Of a DNA stretch of 64,000 nt, positions 32,574 to 43,836 are shown piece after piece (position 1 is the first letter of the stretch; each line of letters opens with the position of its first letter). The translations under genes and the position numbers were made by a program. The stretch is taken from IMG/VR virus record IMGVR_UViG_3300032050_000037, positions 1-64,000 of that record. The stretch is one strand, 5' to 3'. Source of the stretch: a virus. A model generated the notes under the pieces. That model was not told the origin of the DNA and ran no database searches. It worked only from the letters and a program-made list of their open reading frames with translations.

Positions 32574-35500
32574 ATGGCTGAAGAACAAATAGTAACACGA
32601 ATAGTCGCCACGTCCGACTTTTCAAATCTTATTGTAGATCTCAATAAGGTATCTTCAGCCTTAACAAATCTTCAAACAAAATTAAACGCAACAAATAAAA
32701 ACTTATCAGCACAAGTTGCTGTAATGAATCGTTCTTTTGCCGAGACACTTCGAAGCACTGGACAATTTTCTACACATTTTGTTAATTTAACATCTGATGT
32801 AGATAAGTTTGGCTCTCAATTAGATAAGGGCCAAATTAAATTAAGACAGTTTTTTCAAGTATATCAAAGTCATTTAAAAACTAACGGCGGACTAATCAGG
32901 CAATTAGCACAACAACAGGTGCAGCTACAGAACGCAGTACTCCAGCCATTAGGTAAAAATGCTGAAGGATTAATGCAATATAATGTGCATATTCCAACAG
33001 GACTTGATAAAGTAAAGAGTAAAACAGCATTAGCAAGACAAGAATTACAGATCATGAATCGTGTAGTTCAAGAAGGTGCTAATTCATTAATTAACTGGGG
33101 TAAAAATACACAGTGGGCAGGTCGTCAGTTAACAGTAGGCTTAACAATACCGTTAGCAGCATTTGGTAAAGCATCAGCAGATGCATTTAGAGCAGCAGAT
33201 CAAGAATTAACAAGATTAACTAAGGTATACGGCGGACTTGCTGCAACTTCAGCAGCAGAATTAGCAAAAGTAAGACAAGACGTAACAGCAACTGCAACTG
33301 AATTATCTAAAGCATATGGATCATCATTTAAAGAAACATTAGCTCTAGGTGCTGATATTGCTGCAACTGGTAAACAAGGAAATGAATTACTTGGATCTAT
33401 AAAAGAAACAACACGTCTTGCTGTACTTGGTGAAGTAGATCGTCAAGATGCAATGAAAGCAACTCTTGCAATTCAATCTGCATTTAAATCAAATACAGAT
33501 CAATTAGCAGAATCAATTAACTTTTTAAACGCAGTTGAAAACCAAACATCAACAACTCTTAATGACTTGGTAGAAGCAATTCCTAAAGCTGGTCCAATTA
33601 TTAAAGGACTTGGTGGAGACGTACAAGATCTTGCACTTTATCTTACAGCTATGCGTGAAGGTGGAATTAGCGCATCAGAAGGAGCTAACGCATTAAAGTC
33701 AGGCCTTGCTTCTTTAATTAATCCAACAAAAGTTGCAACAGAAATGTTTGCAGGATTTGGAATAGATTTAAAGGGTATAGTTCAAAAAAATGCAGGAGAC
33801 ACAACTAAAACTATATTGGCTTTACAGGCAGCATTAGATACATTAAATCCTTTACAAAAACAACAGGCTATTGAACAATTGTTTGGTAAATTCCAATTTT
33901 CAAGAATGAATGCTTTGTTTGAAAATCTTGGAAAACAAGGAAGTCAGACACTACAAGTAATGGATTTAATGAATGCAAGCGCTGCAGACCTGGCTAATAT
34001 TGCAGGTCGAGAATTAAGTATGGTTACAGAATCTGCTTCTGGTAAATACCGTAGAGCATTAGAAGGATTAAAAGCAGATCTAGCTGGCGTTGGCGAACAA
34101 TTTTTAACTATTAATACTCATTTAATTAATATGGTTGATGGAATTTTACAATTTGTTAATAAACTACCAGGACCAATTAAATCTATATTAAGTTTATTTG
34201 GCGGACTAACGGCTGTAGCTGGTCCACTTATTATGTTAACTGGTGTACTTGGAAACTTCTTTGGCTATATCATAAAAGGTGTATCACATTTTAGAGCACT
34301 ATTTAAAGGTGGAGAAGGATGGAGATTACTCACACCAGAAATATTAGCTGCTAATAAAGCAGGTGCACTTGCAGAAACAACATTCTATAGCGATGCAAAA
34401 GCTGCAGATATATTAAATCAAGCAATAACTAGACTATCTGCTTCATATACAAAACTTGCAGCGGATGCAAATAATGCAATTATAGCAACAAATCCAGGAG
34501 TATCAACAGTAGGCGGAACACCATTAGTATTAAGTAAACAAGAAAGAATTGCAAATCCAGCGCATCCTCTTATTGGTAAAATAGATGAAAGAGCTGCTGC
34601 TCATTCTAGGCCAAGAGGAAGAATGACAAAGTCTCAAAGAGACGCACAAACAATTCACTCTGTTACTCCTAATCCAATACTTGTTAATCAAAAAATAGGA
34701 CAGGCACCACAAATCTTTACATATCAAAATATGCCAGATATTCCTGGATTGACAACACAAGGTGGAGTATCAACAGGTATTGTTGCTGGAGAAGCAGCTA
34801 AGTGGCACTCATTAATGGCAGCTCTTTCTATGCAAACTAAGCAAGAAGTTGCAACATTAAAGAAAGAAATTTCAACAACAGGAACAGTAAGTCAAGAGTT
34901 TTTGACAAGCTATTCTACAATATTACCAGCAATGACTAGAGTAATAGATAATGCAGTACTTGAATCTCAAGCAATTGTAAGACAAACAATGGCTGGTAAA
35001 ATGCGTGTAGATCAAGCACAAGCAGAAATTATTCGTATCAATGCACAATTAGAACAAGCAATGATACAGACTACAACACAAACAGCACAGCAAATGGGTA
35101 GAACTGCAAACTTAACAGCAGTTCCATTACTAAATCAACCTATAGTTGATAAATCTGGTAAATCTAATTTAAGAGAATTGTTTAGATCAGGAAGACCAGT
35201 AAAACGAATGCTTGATGCAATTGCTAGAGCAACTGGTGTAAAGACTTGGGGTGGCGGATATTCTATAGAAACTACTAACCCAAAGAGAATGAATCGTGGA
35301 AGCATAGTTCCAGGAACAGGAAATACAGACAGCGTCCCAGCAGTTCTTACTCCTGGAGAGTTTGTTGTAAATAAAGAAGCTACTGCTGCTAACTTACCTT
35401 TATTGACTGCGATCAATGAGGGTTATGGAAAAGGCGGACCAAACTTTAATGATGGCGGACTATCTGATTTACAATCAGCACACTTAATGAGATCTTATCA

Positions 35501-38500
35501 ATTGTTAGAAGACCCAGCAATTCAAAAGGCATTAGTTGCAGCAGGACAAGATCCAAAGAGATTGACCAGCTTAACATTCCAAGGATTTGGTCAGGGAACA
35601 ACTGCAGCGATACCTAGAAATATAAATAATTTAATGGCTATGGCTTGGGATGGAAGTAGTGCAGAAAGATCAATCAGAATAGCAGAAAATATGAAGCTTC
35701 CAAGGCATTTACGTGGAGACATAATTCCACTTACAAATTCTGATGCACAAAGGGTGTCAAAATTCTATAAAGCAATAGGTATCCCTGCTGTTGCTTCTTT
35801 CTTTGACCGTAAAGATTATCAATCTGATTTAATAAAAAGAATTGCTGTTGCAAGCGCAAAAGCTAGAGGTGTTTCTTCAACAAAAGATTTTAATTTATTC
35901 TATCAAGAAGAATTAGCTAAAACCACAAAAGCATTTAATCAAGGAGCAACTCATCAAGCAATTACAAGAGGCTTAATTAATGAATTTATTGTTGATCCAA
36001 AAACTTCTGAATTCAGACCTGACGCATTAAAGAAAGCTTATGTAACAAATGTATCAAGACAAAGAGTAAGGGTTAGAACAGGACAATCTGTACCATACTC
36101 AATAAATAGAGGATCAGAAGAGTATTCAGCAAGACAAGCTGCAAGATATGGTGGAGGTAGATGGTCAAATCTATTACCTCTAACAACTAAATTATTTGGC
36201 GGAAGACTCAGAATGAATTCTGGAGGACTTGTTCCAGGATATCAAGACGGTGGACCAGTTAAACCTTCAATGCTTGGTGGTATTGGACAAAACTTAGGAT
36301 ATATGGGCGCCATGATGGGCGGAGCAACATTAGGTGGACAATTTGGTGGCACAATGGGATCAATTGCTGGTTCTATTCTTGCTCCTGCAGTATTCACATC
36401 ACTTACTCAAAAAATATCTGCAGTAAACAAACAAGGAATGGCCTCTGCAGGAATCTTTTCAAGATTAGGTCCAATAATATCAAATCCATATGTTATGGCT
36501 GGTGCGGCAGTAATTGGCGTAACCGCTGGATTAATGAAATTAAAATCAAGAGTAGAAGAATTTTCAAGAATAAATAGATTGGCATTTTCTGGCGGAGTAA
36601 AGCCAATTAAAGATTTTGATTCTGAATTAAAGCAGGTTATTAAAAATATTGAAGATACAAGAGCAACTGCAGAATTATTACATGCTCAAATGAATTCAGC
36701 TGGAATTTCTGGATTAACATTAACAATTAAACAATTTGCAGATTTAAGAGAAAAAGTTAAATCTACACATCCAGAACTTGTTAAGCTATTTAATCAAACA
36801 CCATCAGATAAATTAAGTCAAGTTGCTGAAGGATTAAAAGCTCAATTTGTTGCAGCAGGAGACTCAGCTGCAAAAGCAAATGCTAAAATTGCAGCATTGC
36901 TTGCAGAATCAGGTAAGGCTGGATTTATACAAGTAGTATTAGGCGGACAAGGTTTAGCTGGAATAACAGATGCAAAAACTGCTATAGATTCTATGCTCAA
37001 GTCTATGTCAAGGTTTAAAGACGCAAAAGATAGAGCAGCAGGAATGCTACAAATATTTACATCTATGGGAGACTATATTGGTAATGCTAAAGATAAATCA
37101 GCTGCATTAAAAGAACAATTCGATGCAATAGGAAAATCTAATCAGGCTAATGTTAAGTTAACAGAACAGCAAATAAATGAAATAGCTAAAACAAACCCTA
37201 TGCTTGCTGCAATATTAAGCACATCTGATGACATAGGAACAGCTTTGGCAAAATGGAGACTATCCCTTGCTGGAGTTCAAAGAGATTTAAATGGATTAAC
37301 AAATCAACAACTAAAAGATTTTGCAGCAGCATCAGAAGCAATAGGTGCTTATTATAATAAATTGCTTGATGTATCAAGTAAAGAAGCTCAAAGCAATATT
37401 ATGACTGGCAAACTTGCAAAAGATATTGATGCATTTAATAAAAAGCAACAATCTGCAGGTAAAATAACTGTACAAAATTTACAAGATCAAATTGATTTAA
37501 AAAATAAACAAATTGATCAAATTAAAAAAGAAGGCGAAGCAAGAAAGAAAGCCTTAAGAGACCAGCAACAAATTGAAGATGTTAAATTACAAATTCAACA
37601 AGAGCAATTAAATTATCAAATAGCTCTTGCTTCTGGAGACATGGCATCTGCTGCACAGGCTCAAATAAATATTCAAAGACTTGTAGGACAGCAACAATTA
37701 AAGGCAGCCGAAGATGCTATAGATGCAGCAGTACAGGCAAAGATAGATGCATTACAAGCTCAAATAGATGTATTAAATAAAAAATCAACAGCAGCATCAA
37801 ATGCTGCTGCAAATAATAAACCAAAAGAATCTCCATATGCTTCTACATATCAACAAATTCAGGGAGTATACAAAGAATTCTCATTAGGTAATATAGATGA
37901 AAAAGAAGCCATGAAGAGGCTTAATGATTTAATTAGACAGTTAGAGCAAACTCCAGGCGGAAAGAAGTACTTAGCAGATCTAGGTGTAACAGGATCAGCA
38001 GGAAACTTAGTTCGTGAAGATAGAGAAACTAGAAGAACAGATATTGATCCTAATACAACACAAGGCGCTGCTTTATTAAAAGCACTACAAAAAGGATCAG
38101 ATAACCTTGTTGTAAATGCAATTGGAAAATCAAATCAATATCTAAAAGATATTTTAGCTGCAATTAAAAATGAAGGAGTTAATCTAGATGCAGGAAAAAC
38201 AGCATCAGATAAATCATATGATTCTGTATCTGGAAAGACTGCAGCTGGTGGATTAAATACTACTGGTACAGCTAAGGTTTATGATGCTAAAACATTAAAT
38301 GCAGCAGCAGGAAAAGCATTTAATGATAGAAATTCAGCATCAGCAGCAGGCGTTGGTAAGTCATATAGGCTATTTAGTTTTGGCGGTAAAACCTATGCAG
38401 TAAGCACTGTTGACGGATTAATATATGAATTTGATACAAATAAAAATACAACTTCTAAGAGCAATGTTGGCGTAGCCACACTTGCATTAGGCGGAATGGT

Positions 38501-38873
38501 TAAGAGATATTCTTCTGCAGGATATGTATCTGGTCCAGGTACAGGAACATCCGATTCTATTCCAGCAATGCTTTCTAATGGTGAATATGTAATTAGAGCA
38601 GCAGCAGTTAAATCTATAGGAACCCCAACACTAGATAGAATTAATAAAATGGCAATGGGTGGCTTAGCAACAAAATACAATATTCCAAGAATGTCCATGG
38701 GTGGAAGAGTTAATATGAATCAAGCTGGATTAGCCTCTACATCTAATTCATTATATAATATTAATGTTACACTTAATGGAAGCAACCTATCGCCAGACGA
38801 TGTTGCAAAAGCAATTGAAGCTAGAATGAGAATGATTGAAACTAAAGAAGGAAGAAATAGGTTATTTGTATGA
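32574..38873 (+). CDS. Tape measure protein
   Basis: 2099 residues, the longest gene in the window. About 200-385 is the conserved tape-measure core (AADQELTRLTKVYGGLAA to EGANALKSGLASLINPT). Hydrophobic segments lie at about 536-566, 1242-1274 and 1306-1323, probably used to cross the host membrane. SVPAVLTPGEFVVNKEA (about 915) and SIPAMLSNGEYVIRAAA (about 1992) are the paired tape-measure motifs. About 1640-1730 is a coiled coil. At roughly 0.15 nm per residue the tail would be about 0.3 micrometres. No muralytic domain was recognised. Confidence 0.95.
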   Translation: MAEEQIVTRIVATSDFSNLIVDLNKVSSALTNLQTKLNATNKNLSAQVAVMNRSFAETLRSTGQFSTHFVNLTSDVDKFGSQLDKGQIKLRQFFQVYQSHLKTNGGLIRQLAQQQVQLQNAVLQPLGKNAEGLMQYNVHIPTGLDKVKSKTALARQELQIMNRVVQEGANSLINWGKNTQWAGRQLTVGLTIPLAAFGKASADAFRAADQELTRLTKVYGGLAATSAAELAKVRQDVTATATELSKAYGSSFKETLALGADIAATGKQGNELLGSIKETTRLAVLGEVDRQDAMKATLAIQSAFKSNTDQLAESINFLNAVENQTSTTLNDLVEAIPKAGPIIKGLGGDVQDLALYLTAMREGGISASEGANALKSGLASLINPTKVATEMFAGFGIDLKGIVQKNAGDTTKTILALQAALDTLNPLQKQQAIEQLFGKFQFSRMNALFENLGKQGSQTLQVMDLMNASAADLANIAGRELSMVTESASGKYRRALEGLKADLAGVGEQFLTINTHLINMVDGILQFVNKLPGPIKSILSLFGGLTAVAGPLIMLTGVLGNFFGYIIKGVSHFRALFKGGEGWRLLTPEILAANKAGALAETTFYSDAKAADILNQAITRLSASYTKLAADANNAIIATNPGVSTVGGTPLVLSKQERIANPAHPLIGKIDERAAAHSRPRGRMTKSQRDAQTIHSVTPNPILVNQKIGQAPQIFTYQNMPDIPGLTTQGGVSTGIVAGEAAKWHSLMAALSMQTKQEVATLKKEISTTGTVSQEFLTSYSTILPAMTRVIDNAVLESQAIVRQTMAGKMRVDQAQAEIIRINAQLEQAMIQTTTQTAQQMGRTANLTAVPLLNQPIVDKSGKSNLRELFRSGRPVKRMLDAIARATGVKTWGGGYSIETTNPKRMNRGSIVPGTGNTDSVPAVLTPGEFVVNKEATAANLPLLTAINEGYGKGGPNFNDGGLSDLQSAHLMRSYQLLEDPAIQKALVAAGQDPKRLTSLTFQGFGQGTTAAIPRNINNLMAMAWDGSSAERSIRIAENMKLPRHLRGDIIPLTNSDAQRVSKFYKAIGIPAVASFFDRKDYQSDLIKRIAVASAKARGVSSTKDFNLFYQEELAKTTKAFNQGATHQAITRGLINEFIVDPKTSEFRPDALKKAYVTNVSRQRVRVRTGQSVPYSINRGSEEYSARQAARYGGGRWSNLLPLTTKLFGGRLRMNSGGLVPGYQDGGPVKPSMLGGIGQNLGYMGAMMGGATLGGQFGGTMGSIAGSILAPAVFTSLTQKISAVNKQGMASAGIFSRLGPIISNPYVMAGAAVIGVTAGLMKLKSRVEEFSRINRLAFSGGVKPIKDFDSELKQVIKNIEDTRATAELLHAQMNSAGISGLTLTIKQFADLREKVKSTHPELVKLFNQTPSDKLSQVAEGLKAQFVAAGDSAAKANAKIAALLAESGKAGFIQVVLGGQGLAGITDAKTAIDSMLKSMSRFKDAKDRAAGMLQIFTSMGDYIGNAKDKSAALKEQFDAIGKSNQANVKLTEQQINEIAKTNPMLAAILSTSDDIGTALAKWRLSLAGVQRDLNGLTNQQLKDFAAASEAIGAYYNKLLDVSSKEAQSNIMTGKLAKDIDAFNKKQQSAGKITVQNLQDQIDLKNKQIDQIKKEGEARKKALRDQQQIEDVKLQIQQEQLNYQIALASGDMASAAQAQINIQRLVGQQQLKAAEDAIDAAVQAKIDALQAQIDVLNKKSTAASNAAANNKPKESPYASTYQQIQGVYKEFSLGNIDEKEAMKRLNDLIRQLEQTPGGKKYLADLGVTGSAGNLVREDRETRRTDIDPNTTQGAALLKALQKGSDNLVVNAIGKSNQYLKDILAAIKNEGVNLDAGKTASDKSYDSVSGKTAAGGLNTTGTAKVYDAKTLNAAAGKAFNDRNSASAAGVGKSYRLFSFGGKTYAVSTVDGLIYEFDTNKNTTSKSNVGVATLALGGMVKRYSSAGYVSGPGTGTSDSIPAMLSNGEYVIRAAAVKSIGTPTLDRINKMAMGGLATKYNIPRMSMGGRVNMNQAGLASTSNSLYNINVTLNGSNLSPDDVAKAIEARMRMIETKEGRNRLFV

Positions 38874-39343
38874 GCGCATTAATTGTTCCAAGAGGATCTA
38901 TTCTTCAAATACAAGGTTACGATTCAACCACTAATGGCGGCGATGGCACATTAAAATATAATAAAGTAACAGAACATAATAGATCCCAGTTTGATATCAC
39001 TCCAGAAAGAATAGAAAAACAAACAAGAATGGGAAATGGTACATTAAGAAAATACTTCGTTGCAGATAAAAAAACTTTTAATTTATCATGGGATATGTTG
39101 CCATCATACAGAACATTAACTGTAGATGGAGCCTGGGGAGCAGAAGACTTAAGGACATTCTATAATAGCACAGAAGGAAAATCTTCTTTTAATATTAGGA
39201 TAAATTTTGCAAAAGATGGAACAAATCAGGAATCAGTTAATTACGAACAATACAGTGTAATGTTTGGAGAATGTAATTTTATCGTACTAAAAAGAGGCCT
39301 ACAGCCATTTTGGAACGTTTCCTTAACAATGGTAGAGGTTTAA
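38870..39343 (+). CDS. Distal tail-type protein
   Basis: 157 residues overlapping the tape measure by 4 bases (ATGA). The beta-rich sequence (FDITPERIEKQTRMGNGTLRKYFVADKKTFNLSWDML, FIVLKRGLQPFWNVSLTMVEV) resembles tail-tip proteins that join the tube to the hub. The position directly after the tape measure is that of the distal tail protein. No individual motif is diagnostic. Confidence 0.6.
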   Translation: MSALIVPRGSILQIQGYDSTTNGGDGTLKYNKVTEHNRSQFDITPERIEKQTRMGNGTLRKYFVADKKTFNLSWDMLPSYRTLTVDGAWGAEDLRTFYNSTEGKSSFNIRINFAKDGTNQESVNYEQYSVMFGECNFIVLKRGLQPFWNVSLTMVEV

Positions 39344-39344
39344 C

Positions 39345-41339
39345 ATGATAACTTCTTCTACTGCATTAAAAAATATATTTTATAATAAAGCCAGCGTTAT
39401 TATTAAATCTGGGTGTTATATTGAATATAATATGAATACTATGTTAGATGGAATATCTGTTACAAATAATATATCAGACTCTTTATATACTTCACAAATT
39501 GTTAACGCAGCAGATCAACAGGTATGGCCAGCAAGTAGACCAAATCCATATAAAAAATTATTTCCTGTAGACTCTATAGTAAAACCATTTAGACCAGAAA
39601 ATTCAGGAATTAAATATTTTATATTAGAAAAAGTTAGCAACGGATCTGGAACAGATGTTCCTAAAAATAGTTTTTCTTCATATAGATCAGTCAGCTATCC
39701 AGAAAGCCAGCCAAGAATATATTATCCAGGAGCAAGCACCTATTATAAATATTGGGTTACTCCACAAAATACTGGAGTAGATGTAACAGTTAATTATTTA
39801 ACATCTGGTACAAAATTTGCCCTAACAAATAAAATAGTTATTAAATTTGAAAAGACACATAGCTTGCCATCTTCATATACAATTAAAATAACTAAATCAG
39901 ATAATACTCAAGAAACAATTGCAAGTTCTTTATCTACCCCAGCAAATGGAATAGTAAATTTATACTATAATGGAACTACATGGTCAGCAAATCAATTATC
40001 AGAACCATATTCATTTGCTAACCCAGTATCTATAAAATCAATTAATATCACAACGCCAAGCGCAGGAACAGATAGAATTATTGGTCTTATTGAAATTTCT
40101 GCAAGATGGGTAAAAGATATATCTGACGATGTTGAGTCATTTGATATAAGCAAAGAGGCATCATCAAGCTCAGAAGATTTATTGCCAGTTGGCAAGGTAA
40201 CATCAAATAATATATCTTTAAATTTAATTAAATACAATCAAACATCTTTGCAATATGCTTCCTACAATAGATCTGTTGCCTTAAATTCTTCTTTAACTTA
40301 TATGGTAAAGAATGCAAAATTAACTCCTTATTTTAAAATATATCATGCTGACGGAGCAATAACTGAAGGTTTAGAAAAATATGACAAAATATATCAAGGT
40401 CAATTTTATGTAGATGAATGGAATATCGGTGCATATGGAGAGGTTTCTGTTAATGCATTAGATTCGGCAAAGTATTTAATGGAAGTGATATGCCCAGATG
40501 TTCTATGTGAATTTTACCCAGCTACAGCAGTAATACGTAGACTTTTAGATTCTGTAGGATATACAAATTATAAATTTAATCTTACATCAGAAACAGACTC
40601 TTCTGTTCCCTTAATTAATTATTTTTGGACAGATGGATCAAAAACAGTCTGGGAGTATATCCAGGAAATATGTAGAGATATACAAATGAATGCTATTGTT
40701 GATGAAAATGATATTTTACAATTTTATAGCAGAAATTACATGTATGGTCGTACAACAAAAGATTGGAATTTTTATTACGAAGCAGAATCTAGTATTTTGC
40801 CAAACATAGTTGATTTTTCACAAAAAGAAATAGCCTCTGCAAATCAAGTTAAAGTAATTTGGTCTACTCCAACATCTACTTCATATTTAGGAACATCTGG
40901 ACCTCTTTGGCAATCACCTACTAAATTTTTAGTAGCAGGAGGACTTCTGGAACCTCTAAGCGCTTCTGGTAATCAATATCTAGCAATTAAATTTGAAACA
41001 TTAGATAAGTATAGTAAATTTCAATCAGGATTTAATTTTAATGGATACTTTTTAGTAGATTCTGAAATAATTGAGTATGATGCAATGGGATATCAATATG
41101 TTCCAAAAGATTCAAACGACTTAACATTTATTAACATATGGATTGAAAATGCTGCTGATTTAAATAAATATACAAATTTTGCAAAACCTGGATCAGAAAA
41201 TATAGCGTCGGATATTTATATTAAACCAAATGGTAGATATAGAATTAAAACTAGAGGAGCTTTAGGTACTACAGCCGCAGCACATAATTCTAGTGGTGTT
41301 CCATCAACTCAGTATGCATGGACAGGAGTTTTATTATAA
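39345..41339 (+). CDS. Tail hub / minor tail protein
   Basis: 664 residues, the first large protein after the distal tail protein, the normal place of the hub. Segments such as KYDKIYQGQFYVDEWNIG, VNALDSAKYLMEVICPDVL and VWEYIQEICRDIQMNAIVDENDILQFYSR resemble gp27/Tal-type hub domains. The first 250 residues include a discoidin-like beta domain (YTIKITKSDNTQETIASSL, SINITTPSAG). The last codon overlaps the next ATG (TAATG). Confidence 0.7.
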   Translation: MITSSTALKNIFYNKASVIIKSGCYIEYNMNTMLDGISVTNNISDSLYTSQIVNAADQQVWPASRPNPYKKLFPVDSIVKPFRPENSGIKYFILEKVSNGSGTDVPKNSFSSYRSVSYPESQPRIYYPGASTYYKYWVTPQNTGVDVTVNYLTSGTKFALTNKIVIKFEKTHSLPSSYTIKITKSDNTQETIASSLSTPANGIVNLYYNGTTWSANQLSEPYSFANPVSIKSINITTPSAGTDRIIGLIEISARWVKDISDDVESFDISKEASSSSEDLLPVGKVTSNNISLNLIKYNQTSLQYASYNRSVALNSSLTYMVKNAKLTPYFKIYHADGAITEGLEKYDKIYQGQFYVDEWNIGAYGEVSVNALDSAKYLMEVICPDVLCEFYPATAVIRRLLDSVGYTNYKFNLTSETDSSVPLINYFWTDGSKTVWEYIQEICRDIQMNAIVDENDILQFYSRNYMYGRTTKDWNFYYEAESSILPNIVDFSQKEIASANQVKVIWSTPTSTSYLGTSGPLWQSPTKFLVAGGLLEPLSASGNQYLAIKFETLDKYSKFQSGFNFNGYFLVDSEIIEYDAMGYQYVPKDSNDLTFINIWIENAADLNKYTNFAKPGSENIASDIYIKPNGRYRIKTRGALGTTAAAHNSSGVPSTQYAWTGVLL

Positions 41340-42994
41340 TGAGTACGTATACAGCAATACTTGATTTAGTTATAAATCCATCTGAAAATGGAGCAGTTAT
41401 TACTGCAGAAACATATCCAGGTTTAAGCGATCCTACTAATTATAATGTTCTTATTATTAGAGAATTTGATCAATATGAAACGACAATACAAAATTTTGAT
41501 ACACAATCTCAACCAATTACAATAAGTAATTTATTAAGTGGAACTTCTTATAAAGCAGTTGTTATACCATCTTTAAATGGAGTGTTTGATCCAAGAGGTC
41601 GTTGGGAAAAAAGATTTAGCACTTTAACAAATTATGGAGGACAAACGGTTTCTCCAACAAGGCAAGATTTTAAAGTCAGCAAATCTTATTTACAACTAGC
41701 AGTAACCGAAACTCAATATGCAAAAAAACAATCTGCTTTATTTTATAGAGATTTTGATTCAATAGAGGTACCTACAGTTAAAACAGTATCTTCTGTTAAT
41801 GGAAACTCATATAATACTGGATACTTTTCTTTTGGAACTAGTATATTAATGGATAATATTTTAGATAATACCAAACAGTCTGGTGGGATAGGATTCTTTT
41901 TAAATAGCTCTGGAACTAGTGGCTATTACTTAATTTTAGAATCAACTACTTCAGCTTCAGCTGTATTAGATAAAAAATCAGTAAGAATAGAAAAATGGGT
42001 TGGAAGCAATAAAATTCCATTAAAAGAAATAGGTACAAGAACTGAATCTACTATAGAGGGTATTTATGGAGGAAGAACATATAATATTGATATTAAAGTT
42101 AAGATTGATAATCAAACAGTATTTATTGATGCTTTTATAAATGGCTACAGAATATCAGCCACAGATACAACATATAAAATTAATAATGCTGTTCAAGTTA
42201 AATCTGTTATTTTAGCACCAAGTAAAAAAATTGGATTAGTCTGTTCAAGAGGTCAAGTTGCATTTGATTATGCATATGCAAATACTTTAAAAGATTATCA
42301 ATATGATGACAGATTTTTAGAATTAAATATATATCAAGGACAATTTAGTAATGATTTAATAAATACTTCATACGGAGATTTATCTTACATGGCAAATTAC
42401 GGAGAAGATGAGATTGCTTCAGGTAATAAAAGGGCTACTGCTGTTGATGAGTTTGGAACCGTAATAAGAGAAATTGTAAAAACAGATGTTTCTTTTTCTA
42501 AGAGACCATCATATCCAGTAAAATGGAGTACAGGAATAAATCCTTTTGCTAAAATACTTGGGCAAAAAGTTTCTAACTTTGGATCTCAAGCATTTGTTAT
42601 GAATAATACATCTACCACTATTCCTTTATCAAACGGGGCTGAAGCGGCATTTGTTTTATGGGGTAATGATCTAGGAGACTCTGGAGAACTAATATATAGT
42701 ACAGATGAACTAAATGATTATGTTACAAAAGAACCAGTTACATTTAAATCATTTTGGTTACAAAATGAGGCAGATGTAAAGTCTTTAGCAAATTGGATTA
42801 AAAACAATGTTATTAACAGAGGTAAAATAGTTAATATGAAAATATTTGGAAACCCTTTAATTTCTGTAGGAGACATTGTTTCAATTAAATATACTTATCA
42901 AGGACTAGCAGGAACAGAAAGCTTCATTGTTACAGAGGTAAAGCATAGATATTCTGAAGGATTGGAGACGGAGTTATCCTGTAGAACTTTATAG
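41339..42994 (+). CDS. Minor tail protein with Fn3- and LamG-like parts
   Basis: 551 residues from the ATG at 41339, which overlaps the previous stop; an ATG at 41318 adds seven. An N-terminal Fn3-like domain (about 15-85: NYNVLIIREFDQYETTIQ, SGTSYKAVVIPS) precedes a region that looks concanavalin-like (YFSFGTSILMDNILDN, YYLILESTT, FIDAFINGYRI). The C-terminus (VKSLANWIKNNVINRGKIVNMKIFGNPLISVGDIVSIKY) resembles hub C-terminal domains. Probably a tail-tip protein contacting the host surface. Confidence 0.65.
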   Translation: MSTYTAILDLVINPSENGAVITAETYPGLSDPTNYNVLIIREFDQYETTIQNFDTQSQPITISNLLSGTSYKAVVIPSLNGVFDPRGRWEKRFSTLTNYGGQTVSPTRQDFKVSKSYLQLAVTETQYAKKQSALFYRDFDSIEVPTVKTVSSVNGNSYNTGYFSFGTSILMDNILDNTKQSGGIGFFLNSSGTSGYYLILESTTSASAVLDKKSVRIEKWVGSNKIPLKEIGTRTESTIEGIYGGRTYNIDIKVKIDNQTVFIDAFINGYRISATDTTYKINNAVQVKSVILAPSKKIGLVCSRGQVAFDYAYANTLKDYQYDDRFLELNIYQGQFSNDLINTSYGDLSYMANYGEDEIASGNKRATAVDEFGTVIREIVKTDVSFSKRPSYPVKWSTGINPFAKILGQKVSNFGSQAFVMNNTSTTIPLSNGAEAAFVLWGNDLGDSGELIYSTDELNDYVTKEPVTFKSFWLQNEADVKSLANWIKNNVINRGKIVNMKIFGNPLISVGDIVSIKYTYQGLAGTESFIVTEVKHRYSEGLETELSCRTL

Positions 42995-43002
42995 TTTTAA
43001 AA

Positions 43003-43011
43003 TGGTATAAT
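43003..43011 (+). promoter_or_regulatory. Leaderless extended -10 promoter for the 43.0-kb gene
   Basis: TGGTATAAT ends seven bases before the ATG at 43019. No Shine-Dalgarno sequence in between. Confidence 0.55.
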
Positions 43012-43018
43012 AAAAAAT

Positions 43019-43828
43019 ATGGTAAATTCAAATAAAAGAAAAGACTTAAAGGACTTAAATAGAGGCCAAGTAATAGTCCTTTCAGAAGATAGTGTAGATA
43101 GGATTATTGCCTATCCAACTGAATATTTAACCATAAAAGGCGGGTCAATTGATTATTCTAAATATCTAGCATCTAGTTTATATTCAGGAGAATCAGACGG
43201 AGAAAATTATGTAAATGAAGATGGAGAAAGACCTGTTGATGGAGGAGATCTAGAGGAGATATACCTAGATATACCAGAGCTAACAGATATTGAAAGTATT
43301 ACATATGAGCCATATTTTGACGCAGCAACTAAATCACAAAAAATTAGAGCTATATTAAAAATAAGAAACTCTAGCAAGAATCCATCAAATATTGACGGTG
43401 TAGATGCTAGAATATTTAATCCAAGTGTTATAGTTACAGCAATAACACCACAATCAACAAATAAATCAGTTGCGTTTACAGCGCCTACACCAGGAACACC
43501 TTCAGTTTATTTCAAACGAAATGGAACATCAATAGCTTGGGGTTGGAACAATGTTTCTGGACTTGGATCATTTTCAGAAGTAAGATATGATTGGATTATA
43601 AGTTCTTCAAGCTCTCCCACTGCTCCTGCACTCGAAAGCGGATCAGAAACATATTCAACTACTAGTTCTTATAATATAGGAAATAGTGGAGTTATGAAAA
43701 CATATAGAGTAAGTTCAAGGGATGGAGATGTTGATGCAACTTCATCATTTAGATGGCTTAGAGTACAAGCAGTAGTTACAGGAACAAATGGAATAGAATA
43801 TTCTTCATCATATTCTACACCAATTTAA
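43019..43828 (+). CDS. Tail fibre/tip protein with Ig-like domain
   Basis: 269 residues. The N-terminal 150 residues are acidic (ESDGENYVNEDGERPVDGGDLEEIYLDIPE). The C-terminal 120 residues form an Ig/Fn3-like domain (TPGTPSVYFKRNGTSIAWGWNNVSG, SEVRYDWIISSSS, TYRVSSRDGD). A separate leaderless promoter and a shift from the tail-hub block suggest that the tail-tip fibre genes from here on are a distinct transcription unit. Confidence 0.6.
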   Translation: MVNSNKRKDLKDLNRGQVIVLSEDSVDRIIAYPTEYLTIKGGSIDYSKYLASSLYSGESDGENYVNEDGERPVDGGDLEEIYLDIPELTDIESITYEPYFDAATKSQKIRAILKIRNSSKNPSNIDGVDARIFNPSVIVTAITPQSTNKSVAFTAPTPGTPSVYFKRNGTSIAWGWNNVSGLGSFSEVRYDWIISSSSSPTAPALESGSETYSTTSSYNIGNSGVMKTYRVSSRDGDVDATSSFRWLRVQAVVTGTNGIEYSSSYSTPI

Positions 43829-43836
43829 GGAGAATA